This document shows, in pieces, positions 45,764-56,008 of a stretch of 64,000 bases of DNA. The translations under genes and the position numbers were made by a program. Position 1 is the stretch's first letter, and each line of letters opens with the position of its first letter. The DNA is from Candidatus Aalborgicola danicus (lineage in GTDB: Bacteria > Pseudomonadota > Gammaproteobacteria > Burkholderiales > Burkholderiaceae_C): assembly GCA_016703945.1 (NCBI GenBank), contig JADJBC010000044.1, forward strand, positions 248,001 to 312,000, written 5' to 3'. The notes beneath the pieces are model-generated. The model was not told where the DNA came from, did no database searches, and worked only from the letters and a program-made list of their open reading frames with translations.

Positions 45764-47506
45764 TCATCGAAATCCCTGGCTAAATCCGAGTTGCAATCGG
45801 CGCGGTGCGCCGGGTTCTAGAAATCGACCATTGCGTTCTGCCACGATAACGCTGGCGGCATGGCGCCGGTCAAACAGATTGTCCAGCGCCAGCCGCAGAT
45901 GCCAAGGTCCTGACGTATTGCGGCCCTCATGCTGTAGCGCGAAGCTCATTAGGCCAAAGCCGGGCGCTGCGTTGCTTGCATCGGCCCACAGCTCGCTCTG
46001 CGCCTGCAGCTTTACCTGAGCGCGCCAGCCGGCAGCTTGCCAGCCGAGCGCGGCAAGGACCTGCTGCTGCGGTGCTCCCGGCAACACCGAGCCATCGCTC
46101 AACCGTGCGTGCAGCGCTGTGAGGGCCAGCTGCAGATCCCATGCGGCGTTGATGTTTTGCTGCCATGACAGTTCTGCTCCAGCGCGACGAATGCCATCGG
46201 CATTGCCAAAGCGGGCGCGCCCACCGACGCTGCCCAGCGCTATGATCTCATTGCGGCTGCGGGCGGTTAATGCGCTGAGTTCCAAACCGTTACAGCGCAC
46301 ACCTATCTCAAGTTGGCCGCTATGCTGTGCCTGCAGTGTGGAATTGAGGCCGCTGCTGCCATCGCTGCCGTAGGCGAGCTCGTTCAAGGTTGGCGTTTCA
46401 TGTGCGCTGCCGGCGTTGGCGTAGAGGTGCCAGCCACCACTCAGGCGGTGCGTCAGGCCCAGAATCGGGCTTAAGGTACTGAAATGTCGCAGCCCGCTGT
46501 CGTCACCATTGCCAAGGAATTGATCTTGATTGCGCATCTGTAACCGGCTGACGCGCAGCCCTGCATGCAGGGTGGTGGAAACATTCAGTGGTTGACGCAG
46601 CTGCGCATAAAAATCTAGCCCAAGCGCTTGGTTACTTTCGTCGCGGCGCAATGCACCCGTGAGGCCCAGTTGCGAGCCGATGAAGTTCTCGAAGCCCTTG
46701 CGCTGATCCCACTGCCCCTCCACAGCCAACCCAAAAACTGCGGTGGAACTGCCTATCGTGCTGCGTGTCCGTACATCCAGCCCGGCGAAGTTGCGAGCCA
46801 GATCTATGACTCCACCGGGATGACTTTCAACCGCCTGCAAATTCACTGGAATCGATTGCCACTGCCGGACTTCGCGCTGGCCAAACCATGCATTGCCGAC
46901 GCTCCAGCTGGCACCGAGCTGCCATTGGTCTGTCTTCTTGCGGGTATTGAAGGACAAGGCTTGCACCGACGTGCTGAGGGGGCCTGATCCCATTGCGCGC
47001 GGCTCAGCCCCTGAGGGTATCTCGCACTTTGTTGCAGCGCATTGAAGCTCAGACGCACGTCGCGGTGATCCAGGCGCAAGTCCAGCAAATTCCGGTCTGC
47101 GGCCGCCTGCGGTCGCCACCCGTCTTGCTGCAAAGCGCTAGCATCCACGCGCAGTGCAGAGTTGCCAAGCAGATGGTCTGTTTGTAAGCGCAGCAGCCGC
47201 TCGCCAAAAGACCCGGCTTGGACACCGACACGTAGCGGCTCGATTCCACTCGCAGGGCGTGTTGAAAAGGCCAGTACTCCACCGCTATTGCTGCCGTAAA
47301 GAGCGCTAAAAGGGCCGCACGCCTCGCACGCCAAACGAGGTGCGGGCACCGAAACCCCGAATCGACAGCTGCGTGTCCTGCGCCAAATTGCCACGCTCGG
47401 CTGCAAAGACTCCGGGTGCGCTGGCAAGCCAGTCGGCACGCCCCTGCACCAGCACCGGGGGCAGGCCGGCGGTAGTTGAAGCCCCCAGCAGCACGGCCCC
47501 GATCAA
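45764..47506 (-). pseudogene. TonB-dependent receptor, frameshifted and internally deleted
   Basis: Three frames together give most of a receptor. First is the plug start (47306-47506: PPVLVQGRADWLASAPGVFA, QLSIRGFGARTSFGVRG). Next comes SALYGSNSGGVLAFSTRPAS on (46975-47320), then the barrel (45764-46975: FSTLSPILGLTHRLSGGWHL, NAGSAHETPTLNELAYG, ending FSQGFR). About 30 residues of the plug between GVRG and the RGPFSALYG block are missing, and the signal peptide and TonB box are absent. The broken 5' end runs into the 3' end of the sugar dehydrogenase gene. The receptor would have been for a siderophore or vitamin, but the ligand is unknown. Confidence 0.75.
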
Positions 47507-48588
47507 GGGCTGGGCCGCAGGCGCAATAGTTGCGCCGGCTCGTTTTCGGTCAACACATACAACAGGCCATCGGTGCCTTGGCGCACGTCTCGCAGGCGGC
47601 CTATGCCATCGAGCAACTTTTGCTGCTTGACGGCCCGGCCATCCTCGAACTGAACGCGCTCCAGGTAACGAAACTTTAGAGAACCCAGAAAGTAACTGCC
47701 CTGCCAGGCTTCACCATAGGCCTTGCTGCTGAGTTGCGCCAGGCCCGAAGGCGCGATCGACGGTACCCAATACACATGGGGCTGTACGAGGCCTTCCTTG
47801 GCCGTGATGCCGTCGCCTATCTTGCCGCCCCCGTAGTTCTCACCGTAGGTGATCACAGGCCACCCGTAGTTCTTGCCGGCTTGCACGAGGTTCAACTCGT
47901 CGCCGCCCTGTGGTCCGTGCTCATGGGCCCAGAGTTGGCCTTTTGCATCGAGCACCAAACCCTGCGGGTTGCGGTGGCCATAGCTGTAGATCTCGGGCAA
48001 TGCACCTGGGGTCTGGGTGAAAGGGTTGTCCACAGGGGCCCGGCCTTCCTTGGTGACGCGAACAATCTTGCCCAAATGGTTGTCGAGTTGCTGTGCGCGT
48101 TGCATGGCGCTGAAGCGTTCCCCCAAGGTCATGAACAGGCTGCCATCTCTGCTCTCGGCGATGCGGCATCCGAAATGATGCCGGCCAGCCATTTTGGGCA
48201 ACTGCCGGAATATCACCTGCACCTGCTCCAACGCCGTGCCCTCGCCATTCAAGCGCGCCTTGGCCAGCGCGGTGCCATTGCCGCCAGCGCCGGCCTCGGT
48301 GAAGCAGAAGTAGAGCTGACGGTTGCTGGCGAAACCACTGTCCAGCACGAGGTCCAGCAAACCGCCCTGGCCACCGGCGTCGATCTTGGGGAGGCCCCGC
48401 AGCGGCGCGCTGACCTTGCCGTTGGCGTCAATCTTGCGCAGAGCGCCCGGCCTTTCGGTGACCAGCCATTCACCGCCTGGAAGCGCGGCCATGGCCCAAG
48501 GGCTATCAAAGCCCTGCGCAACAACTTCGGTTTTTACGGTTTGCGCCTGCACGGCAATAGGCATCAGAAGCCAAAAAATTTTCTTCAT
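47503..48588 (-). CDS. PQQ-dependent aldose sugar dehydrogenase (soluble, Asd/YliI type)
   Basis: 361 aa with a signal peptide (MKKIFWLLMPIAVQA). The beta-propeller shows GFDSPWAMAALPGGEWLVTERPG, GGQGGLLDLVLD, HHFGCRIAESRDGSLFMTLGE (His in the active site), YSYGHRNPQGLV and EHGPQGGDELNLV, the GDH-B/Asd signature. It should oxidise aldoses in the periplasm and reduce a quinone or carrier. ATG 48588 gives the signal peptide. The stop touches the broken end of the TonB receptor, so its 3' surroundings have been rearranged, though the gene seems intact. Confidence 0.85.
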   Translation of the reverse strand: MKKIFWLLMPIAVQAQTVKTEVVAQGFDSPWAMAALPGGEWLVTERPGALRKIDANGKVSAPLRGLPKIDAGGQGGLLDLVLDSGFASNRQLYFCFTEAGAGGNGTALAKARLNGEGTALEQVQVIFRQLPKMAGRHHFGCRIAESRDGSLFMTLGERFSAMQRAQQLDNHLGKIVRVTKEGRAPVDNPFTQTPGALPEIYSYGHRNPQGLVLDAKGQLWAHEHGPQGGDELNLVQAGKNYGWPVITYGENYGGGKIGDGITAKEGLVQPHVYWVPSIAPSGLAQLSSKAYGEAWQGSYFLGSLKFRYLERVQFEDGRAVKQQKLLDGIGRLRDVRQGTDGLLYVLTENEPAQLLRLRPSP

Positions 48589-48863
48589 GGGTCGGCAAAT
48601 TGCTAGGAAAAACGAAAAACTGGAACTTGCGTGATGAAGTATTGCATGGCTGGGGATACTCCACGGAATCTCTCCGGGTTTCAAGACTACTCCTTGGGTT
48701 GGGTCAGAAAAACGCCACAACCTGAATGACTAAATGCCAACGACGAAAGATAAAGCTCCACACAGCAGGTCAGCGCTTCGGCCTTGTCCATTGTCCTGAC
48801 GAATTTGAGGCCCATAACGACGCTGCTGGGCCTCGGACGCGGTAAGCGGGCAAACTTAATTAC

Positions 48864-49961
48864 ATGAACCCGACACATTCACAACAAGCAGCTCAGGCAC
48901 AACGTTTGTCACGATTCATCTCGCGCGTCACACCCGCGTTCCAACGATGGGTTGGGGTGGGTTTACTTAGCTTTGGGGCAGTTTTCACACAGGCAGCTCG
49001 ATCAGCGACCGTTGAGGCCGCGCCCCAAGCAGAAACAGCGGCCGCGGCTGCAAAAGCGGTTTCGGTTGATCCAGCACTTTTCACGACGCAAAACTTTCAA
49101 TGGAAGGACGCAGCCCGAGATCGCGAAGTTCCCGCCAAGCTGTACCTGCCTGTGGAGCCACTCAAGACAAGCGCGGTGCCGATGGTCGTTTTCTCCCACG
49201 GCATTGGTGGCTCAAAGGACGGTTATAGCTACCTGGGGCGCTATTTCGCGGCACACGGGTATGCCAGCCTGCACGTGCAGCACGTGGGCAGCGACCGCCA
49301 AATCTGGCGAGGCAACCCGCTGGCCCTTGTTTCCCGGTTATCGGATGCCGCTCAAGATGCCGAGGCGTTGAACCGCGTGCAAGATGTTAAATTCGCCCTC
49401 GACCGTCTACTGGTCGATCCGGTTGGCAAAGTCATCAATGTCCAACGCCTTGTGGCAGCAGGTCATTCCTATGGTGCCAACACGACCATGCTGCTGGCTG
49501 GTGCCAAAGTCGATATGAATGGCAGCACCGTCTGGGTCAAAGATCCACGCTTTAGTGCTGCTATCTTGATATCCGCTCCCCCGTTTTATGGTTTGGGCGA
49601 TCCGCTGAAAATTGTGTCCGAAATAGACGTGCCCACACTACACATCACGGCCATGGCGGACGATATTCAAATTCCAGGCTACAACTCCGGCGTGGACGAC
49701 CGATTGGCGTTATACCAAGCCACCGGCGCTTCCACGCAAGCTGCCAAGATTTTGGCGGTATTTAAGGATGGATCGCACAGCATTTTTACCGACCGCATGG
49801 GTACGGGGGGTGCAGCGCTCAACCCCAAGGTGAAGGTGGCAACGCGCCAATTGGCGGTCGCATTTTTGAACTGGCTGCAGGCCAAGGATCCAAGCTCGCT
49901 GGATCTGTGGTCTGGGCAAAACGCGGGGCTTTTGGCGCGGTTTGAAAAGACCGCCCTTTAA
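48864..49961 (+). CDS. exported alpha/beta hydrolase (chlorophyllase/acetylhydrolase-like)
   Basis: 365 aa. A basic N-terminus and hydrophobic stretch (WVGVGLLSFGAVFTQAARSA) act as signal peptide. The fold shows VFSHGIGGSKDGYSYLG (oxyanion), LHVQHVGSDRQIW, nucleophile AAGHSYGANTTM and a C-terminal His in KDGSHSIFTDR. This is like the PAF-acetylhydrolase/dienelactone-hydrolase-related family. The substrate is unknown. The LON-domain gene follows at 5 bp, so they are co-transcribed. Confidence 0.82.
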   Translation: MNPTHSQQAAQAQRLSRFISRVTPAFQRWVGVGLLSFGAVFTQAARSATVEAAPQAETAAAAAKAVSVDPALFTTQNFQWKDAARDREVPAKLYLPVEPLKTSAVPMVVFSHGIGGSKDGYSYLGRYFAAHGYASLHVQHVGSDRQIWRGNPLALVSRLSDAAQDAEALNRVQDVKFALDRLLVDPVGKVINVQRLVAAGHSYGANTTMLLAGAKVDMNGSTVWVKDPRFSAAILISAPPFYGLGDPLKIVSEIDVPTLHITAMADDIQIPGYNSGVDDRLALYQATGASTQAAKILAVFKDGSHSIFTDRMGTGGAALNPKVKVATRQLAVAFLNWLQAKDPSSLDLWSGQNAGLLARFEKTAL

Positions 49962-49966
49962 AGGAT

Positions 49967-50650
49967 ATGTCCGAGTCACTCCTACTTCAATCGTTGCCGC
50001 TGTTTCCGCTGGGAACGGTGCTCCACCCCAACGGCGTGCTGCCATTGCGAATATTTGAAGTCCGCTACTTGGACATGATTGGAAAGTGCCACAAAAACGG
50101 CACACCGTTTGGAGTGGTAGCACTGACCCATGGATCGGAAGTCAGGCAATTGAAAAAAAGTGCGGAGGACACCTCGGCCCCCAGCGGAGACGCCTTCGCG
50201 CACGAGGTATTCAACGATGTGGGGACGCTGGCCACCATCACCTCGCTCTCACGACCCCAAGCGGGACTGATCATAGTTCAATGCCTGGGCAGCCAACGTA
50301 TCCGCATCATCAAGCGCGAAAAGCTCAAATATGGGCTTTGGGTCGGTGATGTTGATTTGCTTTCGCCAGACACCCCAGTCAATATCCCGAAAGACCTGCA
50401 GGTGACCGCCGACTCACTCGGACAGATCATCCAAAGCCTGCAGGCTAAGGGAATTCAGTCAGAGCAACTGCCCTTTGGCAAACCCTACCGGTTAGACGAA
50501 TGTGGTTGGGTAGCCAATCGCTGGTGTGAGCTATTGCAACTGCCGCTGGAGCTCAAACAGAGGCTAATGGCATTGGAGAACCCACTTGTACGACTTGAGC
50601 TGGTGCACGACATCTTGGTTAAGGCAGGGATATCGGGACTTGAGTCCTGA
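49967..50650 (+). CDS. LON substrate-binding domain protein
   Basis: 227 aa with the N-terminal LON domain only: LPLFPLGTVLHPNGVLPLRIFEVRYLDMI, FGVVALTHGSEV, and VGTLATITSLSRP-type segments; there is no ATPase or protease part. Stand-alone LON-domain proteins (YcaR-like, often annotated as peptidase S16) are common in beta-proteobacteria and have no settled function. It is 5 bp downstream of the exported hydrolase. Confidence 0.88.
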   Translation: MSESLLLQSLPLFPLGTVLHPNGVLPLRIFEVRYLDMIGKCHKNGTPFGVVALTHGSEVRQLKKSAEDTSAPSGDAFAHEVFNDVGTLATITSLSRPQAGLIIVQCLGSQRIRIIKREKLKYGLWVGDVDLLSPDTPVNIPKDLQVTADSLGQIIQSLQAKGIQSEQLPFGKPYRLDECGWVANRWCELLQLPLELKQRLMALENPLVRLELVHDILVKAGISGLES

Positions 50651-50794
50651 TTGCGCTGATTACGCCCCCACCTGTATTTCGCGCGCAAAAAGAAGGAGCC
50701 CATAGCCTCCAACGGCGGGGTCAAGAAATTGCACGCAAGGGTTCTGTTTCAATCATGCACCCTGGAAACTCCTACCATTTGAGTTTTGCAGGGC

Positions 50795-50855
50795 CGACTT
50801 ATTAGTAGCGCCTTACGCCTATCCTACGAGGGCTGGAGCCCTATTTGCCTTGTAA
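50795..50855. repeat. intergenic repeat copy overlapping the eda 3' end
   Basis: ACTTATTAGTAGCGCC and CCTACGAGGGCTGGAGCCCTATTTG match, in reverse orientation, the CAAATAGG..CCAGCCC block at 29955. The left block looks like the TACTA/ATTGATAGC core. The eda stop codon and its last codons fall inside the repeat, so the element sits tightly on the gene end and may act as its terminator hairpin (GGGCTGGAGCCC). Confidence 0.55.
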
Positions 50856-51485
50856 CTTCTGCGTATCCCGGGCCAATTGCGTGATGCGCGCCCAGTCGCC
50901 CTGGGCCAACGCATCGGCAGGCACCAGCCAGGAACCACCCACACAGACCACATTGGGCAGCGCCAGTAAATCTGGTGCATTGCTCAGCGTGACACCACCG
51001 GTGGGGCAGAAGCGGATGTCAAAAAACGGGCCGCTCCAGGCCTTGAGCATGGCCGGTCCACCGGCTTGCATGGCGGGGAAGAACTTCAGTTCGGTAAAAC
51101 CGTCTTCCCGGGCCATCATGATTTCGCTGCCGGTGGCGACACCGGGCAACAGCGCCAAACCGGCGTCGCGGCAGGCCTGGCCAACGGCGCTGGTGTAACC
51201 GGGGCTTACCGCAAACCGCGCTCCGGCTTGTGCTGCGGCTTGGGCGTCGGCCCTGGAACGCACCGTGCCGGCACCGACCACTGCTTGCGGCACGTCTCGG
51301 GCAATCGCTTCGATACAGGCCAGGGCCTGGGGTGTGCGCAGCGTCACTTCCAGCATACGCACACCACCGGCGACCAGTGCACGCGCCATGGGCACAGCGT
51401 GGGCCACGTCGGTCAGCACAATGACGGGAATAACCGGGGCGTCCTGCATCACTTGCAGGGCGGAAAAGAGCGGGGGTGTAGTCAT
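50841..51485 (-). CDS. eda: 2-dehydro-3-deoxyphosphogluconate aldolase (KDPG aldolase)
   Basis: 214 aa, usual length. It splits KDPG into pyruvate and glyceraldehyde 3-phosphate. PVIPVIVLTDVAHAVPMARALVAGGVRMLEVTLRTPQAL (Glu in the active site), GAGTVRS, SPGYTSAV and the Schiff-base Lys in ELKFFPA are all visible. ATG 51485 is chosen for the correct N-terminus. It follows edd by 55 bp on the same strand, forming the Entner-Doudoroff pair. Confidence 0.95.
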   Translation of the reverse strand: MTTPPLFSALQVMQDAPVIPVIVLTDVAHAVPMARALVAGGVRMLEVTLRTPQALACIEAIARDVPQAVVGAGTVRSRADAQAAAQAGARFAVSPGYTSAVGQACRDAGLALLPGVATGSEIMMAREDGFTELKFFPAMQAGGPAMLKAWSGPFFDIRFCPTGGVTLSNAPDLLALPNVVCVGGSWLVPADALAQGDWARITQLARDTQKLQGK

Positions 51486-51540
51486 GGAGGGGTCTTGGCA
51501 AAAAGGGGGTGGAGCCGGGTGGTCAGTCAGTGCGCGAGTG

Positions 51541-53397
51541 TTACAGCCAACTGCAAGCGCCTTCTTCGGCAGTCGACGCGTTGCGGCGCATGCTGGCAAA
51601 CAGCTCACGGCCCATGCCCACGCCATTGGCGGCTCGCAAAGCGTCGGGCAGCGTGGCCGCTGAGCGGGCCTCCCATTCGGCGGCATTGACCAGTACCTGC
51701 AATGTGCCAGCGATGGCGTCCACGCGTATCAGGTCACCATCCAGCACCTTGGCCAGCGGACCGCCCACCGCCGCCTCGGGCGAAACGTGGATGGCGGCCG
51801 GTACCTTGCCCGACGCGCCGCTCATGCGGCCATCGGTCACCAGGGCCACCTTGAAGCCTTTGCCTTGCAACACGGCCAGGGGCGGCGTGAGTTTGTGCAA
51901 TTCGGGCATGCCATTGGCTTGTGGCCCCTGCCAGCGCACCACACACACCATGTCCTGATTCAGTTCATCGGCAGAGAACGCCTTGTGTAACGCATCTTGT
52001 GAGTCAAAGACGCGGCAGGGCGCTTCGATGACGTGGCGGTCATCGGGCACGGCGGAAACCTTGATCACGCTGCGGCCCAGGTTGCCTTGCAGCAGCTTCA
52101 AGCCGCCGCTGGGGCTGAAGGGGCTACTCGCCGGGCGTACCACGGTGTCGTCCTTGCTGGCACCGGCGTCCATCCACAACAAAGCGCCGTCGGCACCGGT
52201 GGATGGAATGGCCGTGTACTCGCGCAGACCACCGGCTCGCACTGTCAGCACATCGGGGTGTAAAAACCCGGCGTCCAGCAGTTCTCGGATCACATAACCC
52301 GGCCCGCCTGCCGCCTGGAACTGGTTCACGTCCGCGCTGCCATTGGGGTAGACACGGGTCAGCAAAGGTACGACGTCCGACAGGTCAGAGAAATCGTTCC
52401 AGTCGATGACAATGCCCGCCGCGCGGGCCACGGCCACCCAATGGATCAGGTGGTTGGTGGAGCCGCCGGTGGCCAGCAGGGCGACCATGGCGTTGACGAT
52501 GCAGCGTTCGTCCACGACGTGACCTATCGGCGCAAATCTCTTGGCCTTGGTAATGCCCAAGACCGTGCGCACGGCCTCGCGCGTCAGCTCGTTGCGGGCG
52601 TTCGCGCCAGGGTTGATAAAGGCCGTGCCGGGCACATGCAGGCCCATGGCTTCCAGCAGCATCTGGTTGCTGTTGGCTGTGCCGTAGAAAGTGCAGGTGC
52701 CAGGGCCATGGTAGGCGGCCGACTCGGCTTCCAGCAACTCGCTGCGCCCCACCAAACCTTGGGCGGCTTTCTCGCGCACCTTGGCTTTCTCGTTGTTGGA
52801 CAGGCCCGAGGTCATGGGGCCGGCCGGTACAAACACGGTGGGCAGATGGCCAAAATGCAGCGCACCAATCAACAGGCCGGGCACGATCTTGTCGCACACC
52901 CCCAGCATCAGCGCGCAGTCAAACACATCGTGGCTCAGCGAAATGGCGGTCGCCATGGCAATGGTGTCGCGGCTGAACAGGCTCAGTTCCATGCCGGGTG
53001 TGCCCTGGGTTACGCCGTCGCACATGGCGGGCACACCACCGGCCACTTGGGCTGTGGCACCCAGTCGGCGGGCTTCCGTCTTGATCAGTTCGGGGTAGTG
53101 CTGTAGTGGCGCATGGGCCGAGAGTAAATCGTTGTAGGCATTGACGATGCCGATGTTGGGGCCTTTTTCTGCCACCACACGGAATTTGTCGATACCGGTG
53201 ACGCGCGCCTTGTCGTCGTTGGGCATGGCGGCAAAGGCATGGGCCACGTTGGCACAGCCCATGCGCTCGGCGCCCGGTTTGCGGTTCGCGGCGGCGTCTA
53301 CCTGTGCTAGGTAGGCACTGCGATGGGGCGCGCTACGTTGGCGAATGCGCTCGGTAACGGCGAGGACGGTGGGGTGCAAAGGCGTGGGATTGGGCAT
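51541..53397 (-). CDS. edd: 6-phosphogluconate dehydratase
   Basis: 618 aa. An IlvD/Edd-family [4Fe-4S] dehydratase that turns 6-phosphogluconate into KDPG. Cluster and active-site motifs are NAYNDLLSAHAPLQ, VPAMCDGVTQG, MLGVCDKIVPG, GTCTFYGTANSNQM, ATGGSTNHLIH and TDGRMSGASGKVPAA. The Edd rather than IlvD identity is supported by the length and by the eda gene downstream. A 13-bp GTAAC-TTG-GTTAC palindrome lies 33 bp upstream of the start and may be its operator. Confidence 0.96.
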   Translation of the reverse strand: MPNPTPLHPTVLAVTERIRQRSAPHRSAYLAQVDAAANRKPGAERMGCANVAHAFAAMPNDDKARVTGIDKFRVVAEKGPNIGIVNAYNDLLSAHAPLQHYPELIKTEARRLGATAQVAGGVPAMCDGVTQGTPGMELSLFSRDTIAMATAISLSHDVFDCALMLGVCDKIVPGLLIGALHFGHLPTVFVPAGPMTSGLSNNEKAKVREKAAQGLVGRSELLEAESAAYHGPGTCTFYGTANSNQMLLEAMGLHVPGTAFINPGANARNELTREAVRTVLGITKAKRFAPIGHVVDERCIVNAMVALLATGGSTNHLIHWVAVARAAGIVIDWNDFSDLSDVVPLLTRVYPNGSADVNQFQAAGGPGYVIRELLDAGFLHPDVLTVRAGGLREYTAIPSTGADGALLWMDAGASKDDTVVRPASSPFSPSGGLKLLQGNLGRSVIKVSAVPDDRHVIEAPCRVFDSQDALHKAFSADELNQDMVCVVRWQGPQANGMPELHKLTPPLAVLQGKGFKVALVTDGRMSGASGKVPAAIHVSPEAAVGGPLAKVLDGDLIRVDAIAGTLQVLVNAAEWEARSAATLPDALRAANGVGMGRELFASMRRNASTAEEGACSWL

Positions 53398-53429
53398 GGC
53401 AGACGTGTAACAAGGTGACAGTCTGTATG

Positions 53430-53442
53430 GTAACTTGGTTAC
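53430..53442. promoter_or_regulatory. palindrome GTAAC-TTG-GTTAC upstream of edd
   Basis: Perfect 5-bp arms within AATGTAACCAAGTTACCATA (minus strand), 33 bp before the edd ATG. A GTGTAACAAGGTGAC-like sequence follows at 53405 and GGGTAACC at 53461. This resembles operators of LacI-family gluconate repressors (ATGTTACC-type), so gluconate-type control of edd-eda is plausible. Confidence 0.45.
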
Positions 53443-53549
53443 ATTGTCTGTGCTGGTGTTTGGGTAACCAGTGCGTTACGAAACTGGCTTAGCATCAACC
53501 CCTGTGTCCGTTCCTGGCCTCTTCCTCCACGTTGCTCCTGTTCTTCTCC

Positions 53550-56008
53550 ATGCACCCAGATTTTTTGTCTCCGCGCCTGAGCGTGTTTGTGTTGTGTGTG
53601 GTGGGTGCAATGGGTGTCGCCCTTGGAATCCCGGCACAAGCGGCACAAGACAACCCGGCGGTCAAGACCAGCACGGTCAAGGTTGCGGGCTTGAAGCAGG
53701 AAGCAGAGATCCTGATTGACCGCTGGGGGGTGCCCCACATCTATGCCGCCAGCCAGGACGATGTTTTTTTTGCCCAGGGTTACAACGCTGCGCGGGATCG
53801 GCTGTTCCAGATCGACCTGTGGCGGCGGCGCGGTTTGGGGCGTTTGGCCTCCGTTTTTGGCCCGGCCTATGTGGAGCAGGACCGGGCCAGTCGCCTGTTC
53901 CTGTACCGGGGCGACATGCAAAAGGAATGGAAGGCGTATGGACGCAACGCAGAGGCAATTGCCGAGCGATTTGTGGCCGGTATCAATGCCTACATAAACG
54001 AAGTGATGGCGGACCCGGCCAAGTTGCCTCTGGAGTTTCGCAACCAGGCATACACACCCGAGAAATGGCAGGCCGCCGACGTGGTGCGGATTCGCAGCCA
54101 CGCCCTGACGCGCAACCTGACGTCCGAGGTGGCGCGGGCGTTTGTGGCCTGCCACGCCGATCTCAAAACCGACCAGATGCGCATCAAACTGTCACCGGAT
54201 TGGGAACCCCAAATGCCGGCAGGGTTGGACCCCTGCTTGCCTAGGGACCTGCTGAATGTCTTCTACATGGCGACGCAGGGGGTGCCACACTGGGCAGCAA
54301 CCCCGCCACCAGCAGCGCTAGCGATCCCGACGCATCGGTGTCGCTGGCCGATACGGCCCAAGGCCTGGTGTCGCGTCCGGACGTGCAGGAAGGCAGCAAT
54401 GCCTGGGTCATTGCGCCGTCCAAAACCACCACCGGCCGGGCCATGCTGGCCAGCGACCCGCACCGCGCGTATTTAGCCCCCTCGCTACGCTACATCGCCC
54501 ACCTGAACGCGCCGCAGCTAAATGTCATTGGCGCTGGCGAGCCGGCATTGCCCGGCATTTCCATAGGCCACAACGGCAGCATCGCATTTGGTTTGACGAT
54601 TTTTGGCATTGACCAGGAAGACCTCTACGTCTACGACACAAACCCCGCCAACCCGCTGGAATACCAATACAAGGGGCAGTGGGAAAAGTTTGTTGTTGTG
54701 CGGGAGTCGATTGCGGTCAAAGGTGCAGAGCCCGTGTCGGTGGAGTTGCGCTTTACACGCCATGGACCGGTCATTTTTACCGAGGGCAGTAAACAACGCG
54801 CGTTTGCCGTGCGTTCCGGCTGGTTTGAGCCCGGCATGGCGCCCTACTTTGGCAGCATCGATTACATGTTTGCCAGCAATTTCCAGGAGTTCAAACGCTC
54901 CATGGCGCACTGGGGCGCACCGGCTGAAAACCAGGTCTATGCCGACACCAAGGGCAATATCGGCTGGGTTCCGGGTGGCCTGGCACCGATTCGGCCCAAT
55001 TGGGATGGGTTGTTGCCGGTGCCCGGTGACGGCCGGTATGAGTGGGCGGGCTTCCTGCCCGGCAGCCAGTTGCCGTCAAGCTACAACCCGCCGCAAGGCT
55101 GGTTTGCCAGCGCCAACGAGATGAACATCCCGGCAGGTTATCCCTACCGTGAAAGAAAGCTCGGGTTCGAATGGCCCAGCCGGGATCGGTACAACCGTTT
55201 GACCGAGGTGTTAGGGGCGCCGGGCAAGCGGTCGCTGGAGGATTCCATGCGGCTGCAAAACGACGTGTTGTCATTCACGGCGCGACGGGCCGTCACGATG
55301 CTTCTCAATCTGCGCTCGCCAGACAGCAAAACCCAGGCGGCGTTGACCCTGCTGCGCAACTGGGATTTTGTCGAGCGCACCGACTCGGCGGCCGCTGCCC
55401 TGTTCGAGGTGTGGTGGTCGCGTTATCTCGGTTATTTATACAAGGAAGTGGTGCTCAGCAAAACCGCAGCGGCCACCATGGGCCCACCGGACCCGACCGC
55501 TTTGTTCAGCGGCCTGGAGCAACCCCACACCGTGTTTGGCAGCGACGCCCAGGCCAAGCGCGACTGGGTGTTATTGACCAGCTTGAACCTGGCCTGGGGC
55601 TACACCGAGAAACTGTTGGGCAGCGACCCGGCGCAATGGCAGTGGGGCAAATTGCACCACGCCTTGATCACCCATCCGTTTTCTGCGGCCGTGGATGGCC
55701 CGACCCGGGCCAAGCTCAATGTGGGGCCGTTTCCCAAGCAGGGCGGTGGCAGCACACCCAATATGTCAAGCTACGACCCGCGTGATTTCCGCCAAGTGGC
55801 TGGCCCGTCGTTTCGGGTCGTCGTTGATGTTGGCAACTGGGACAACTCGCGGGCCGTCAATACACCGGGGCAATCCGGAGACCCGGACAGCCCGCACTAC
55901 CGGGACCTGACCGAGCTGTGGCTCAAGGGCGAATATTTTCCCTTGCTGTATTCGCGCCAACGGGTCGAAGCGGAAACGATTCGCCGCATCGTTTTACAAC
56001 CCCGCTAA
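53550..56008 (+). pseudogene. penicillin acylase family Ntn-hydrolase, one-base frameshift
   Basis: The first frame (53550-about 54280) encodes a signal peptide (ending PAQAA) and the alpha part: ILIDRWGVPHIYAASQDDVFFAQGYNAARDRLFQIDLWRRRGLG. The second frame (to 56008) encodes the beta part, with the nucleophile region VQEGSNAWVI (Ser begins the beta chain after autocleavage), DPHRAYLAPSLRYIAHL, NYRTLT-like core and ending ILLYSRQRVE-type residues. They join if one G is added to the run at 54278-54282 (five Gs to six), giving about 819 aa, normal for periplasmic acylases of penicillins or acyl-homoserine lactones. Either a homopolymer sequencing error or a real break. Confidence 0.8.
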
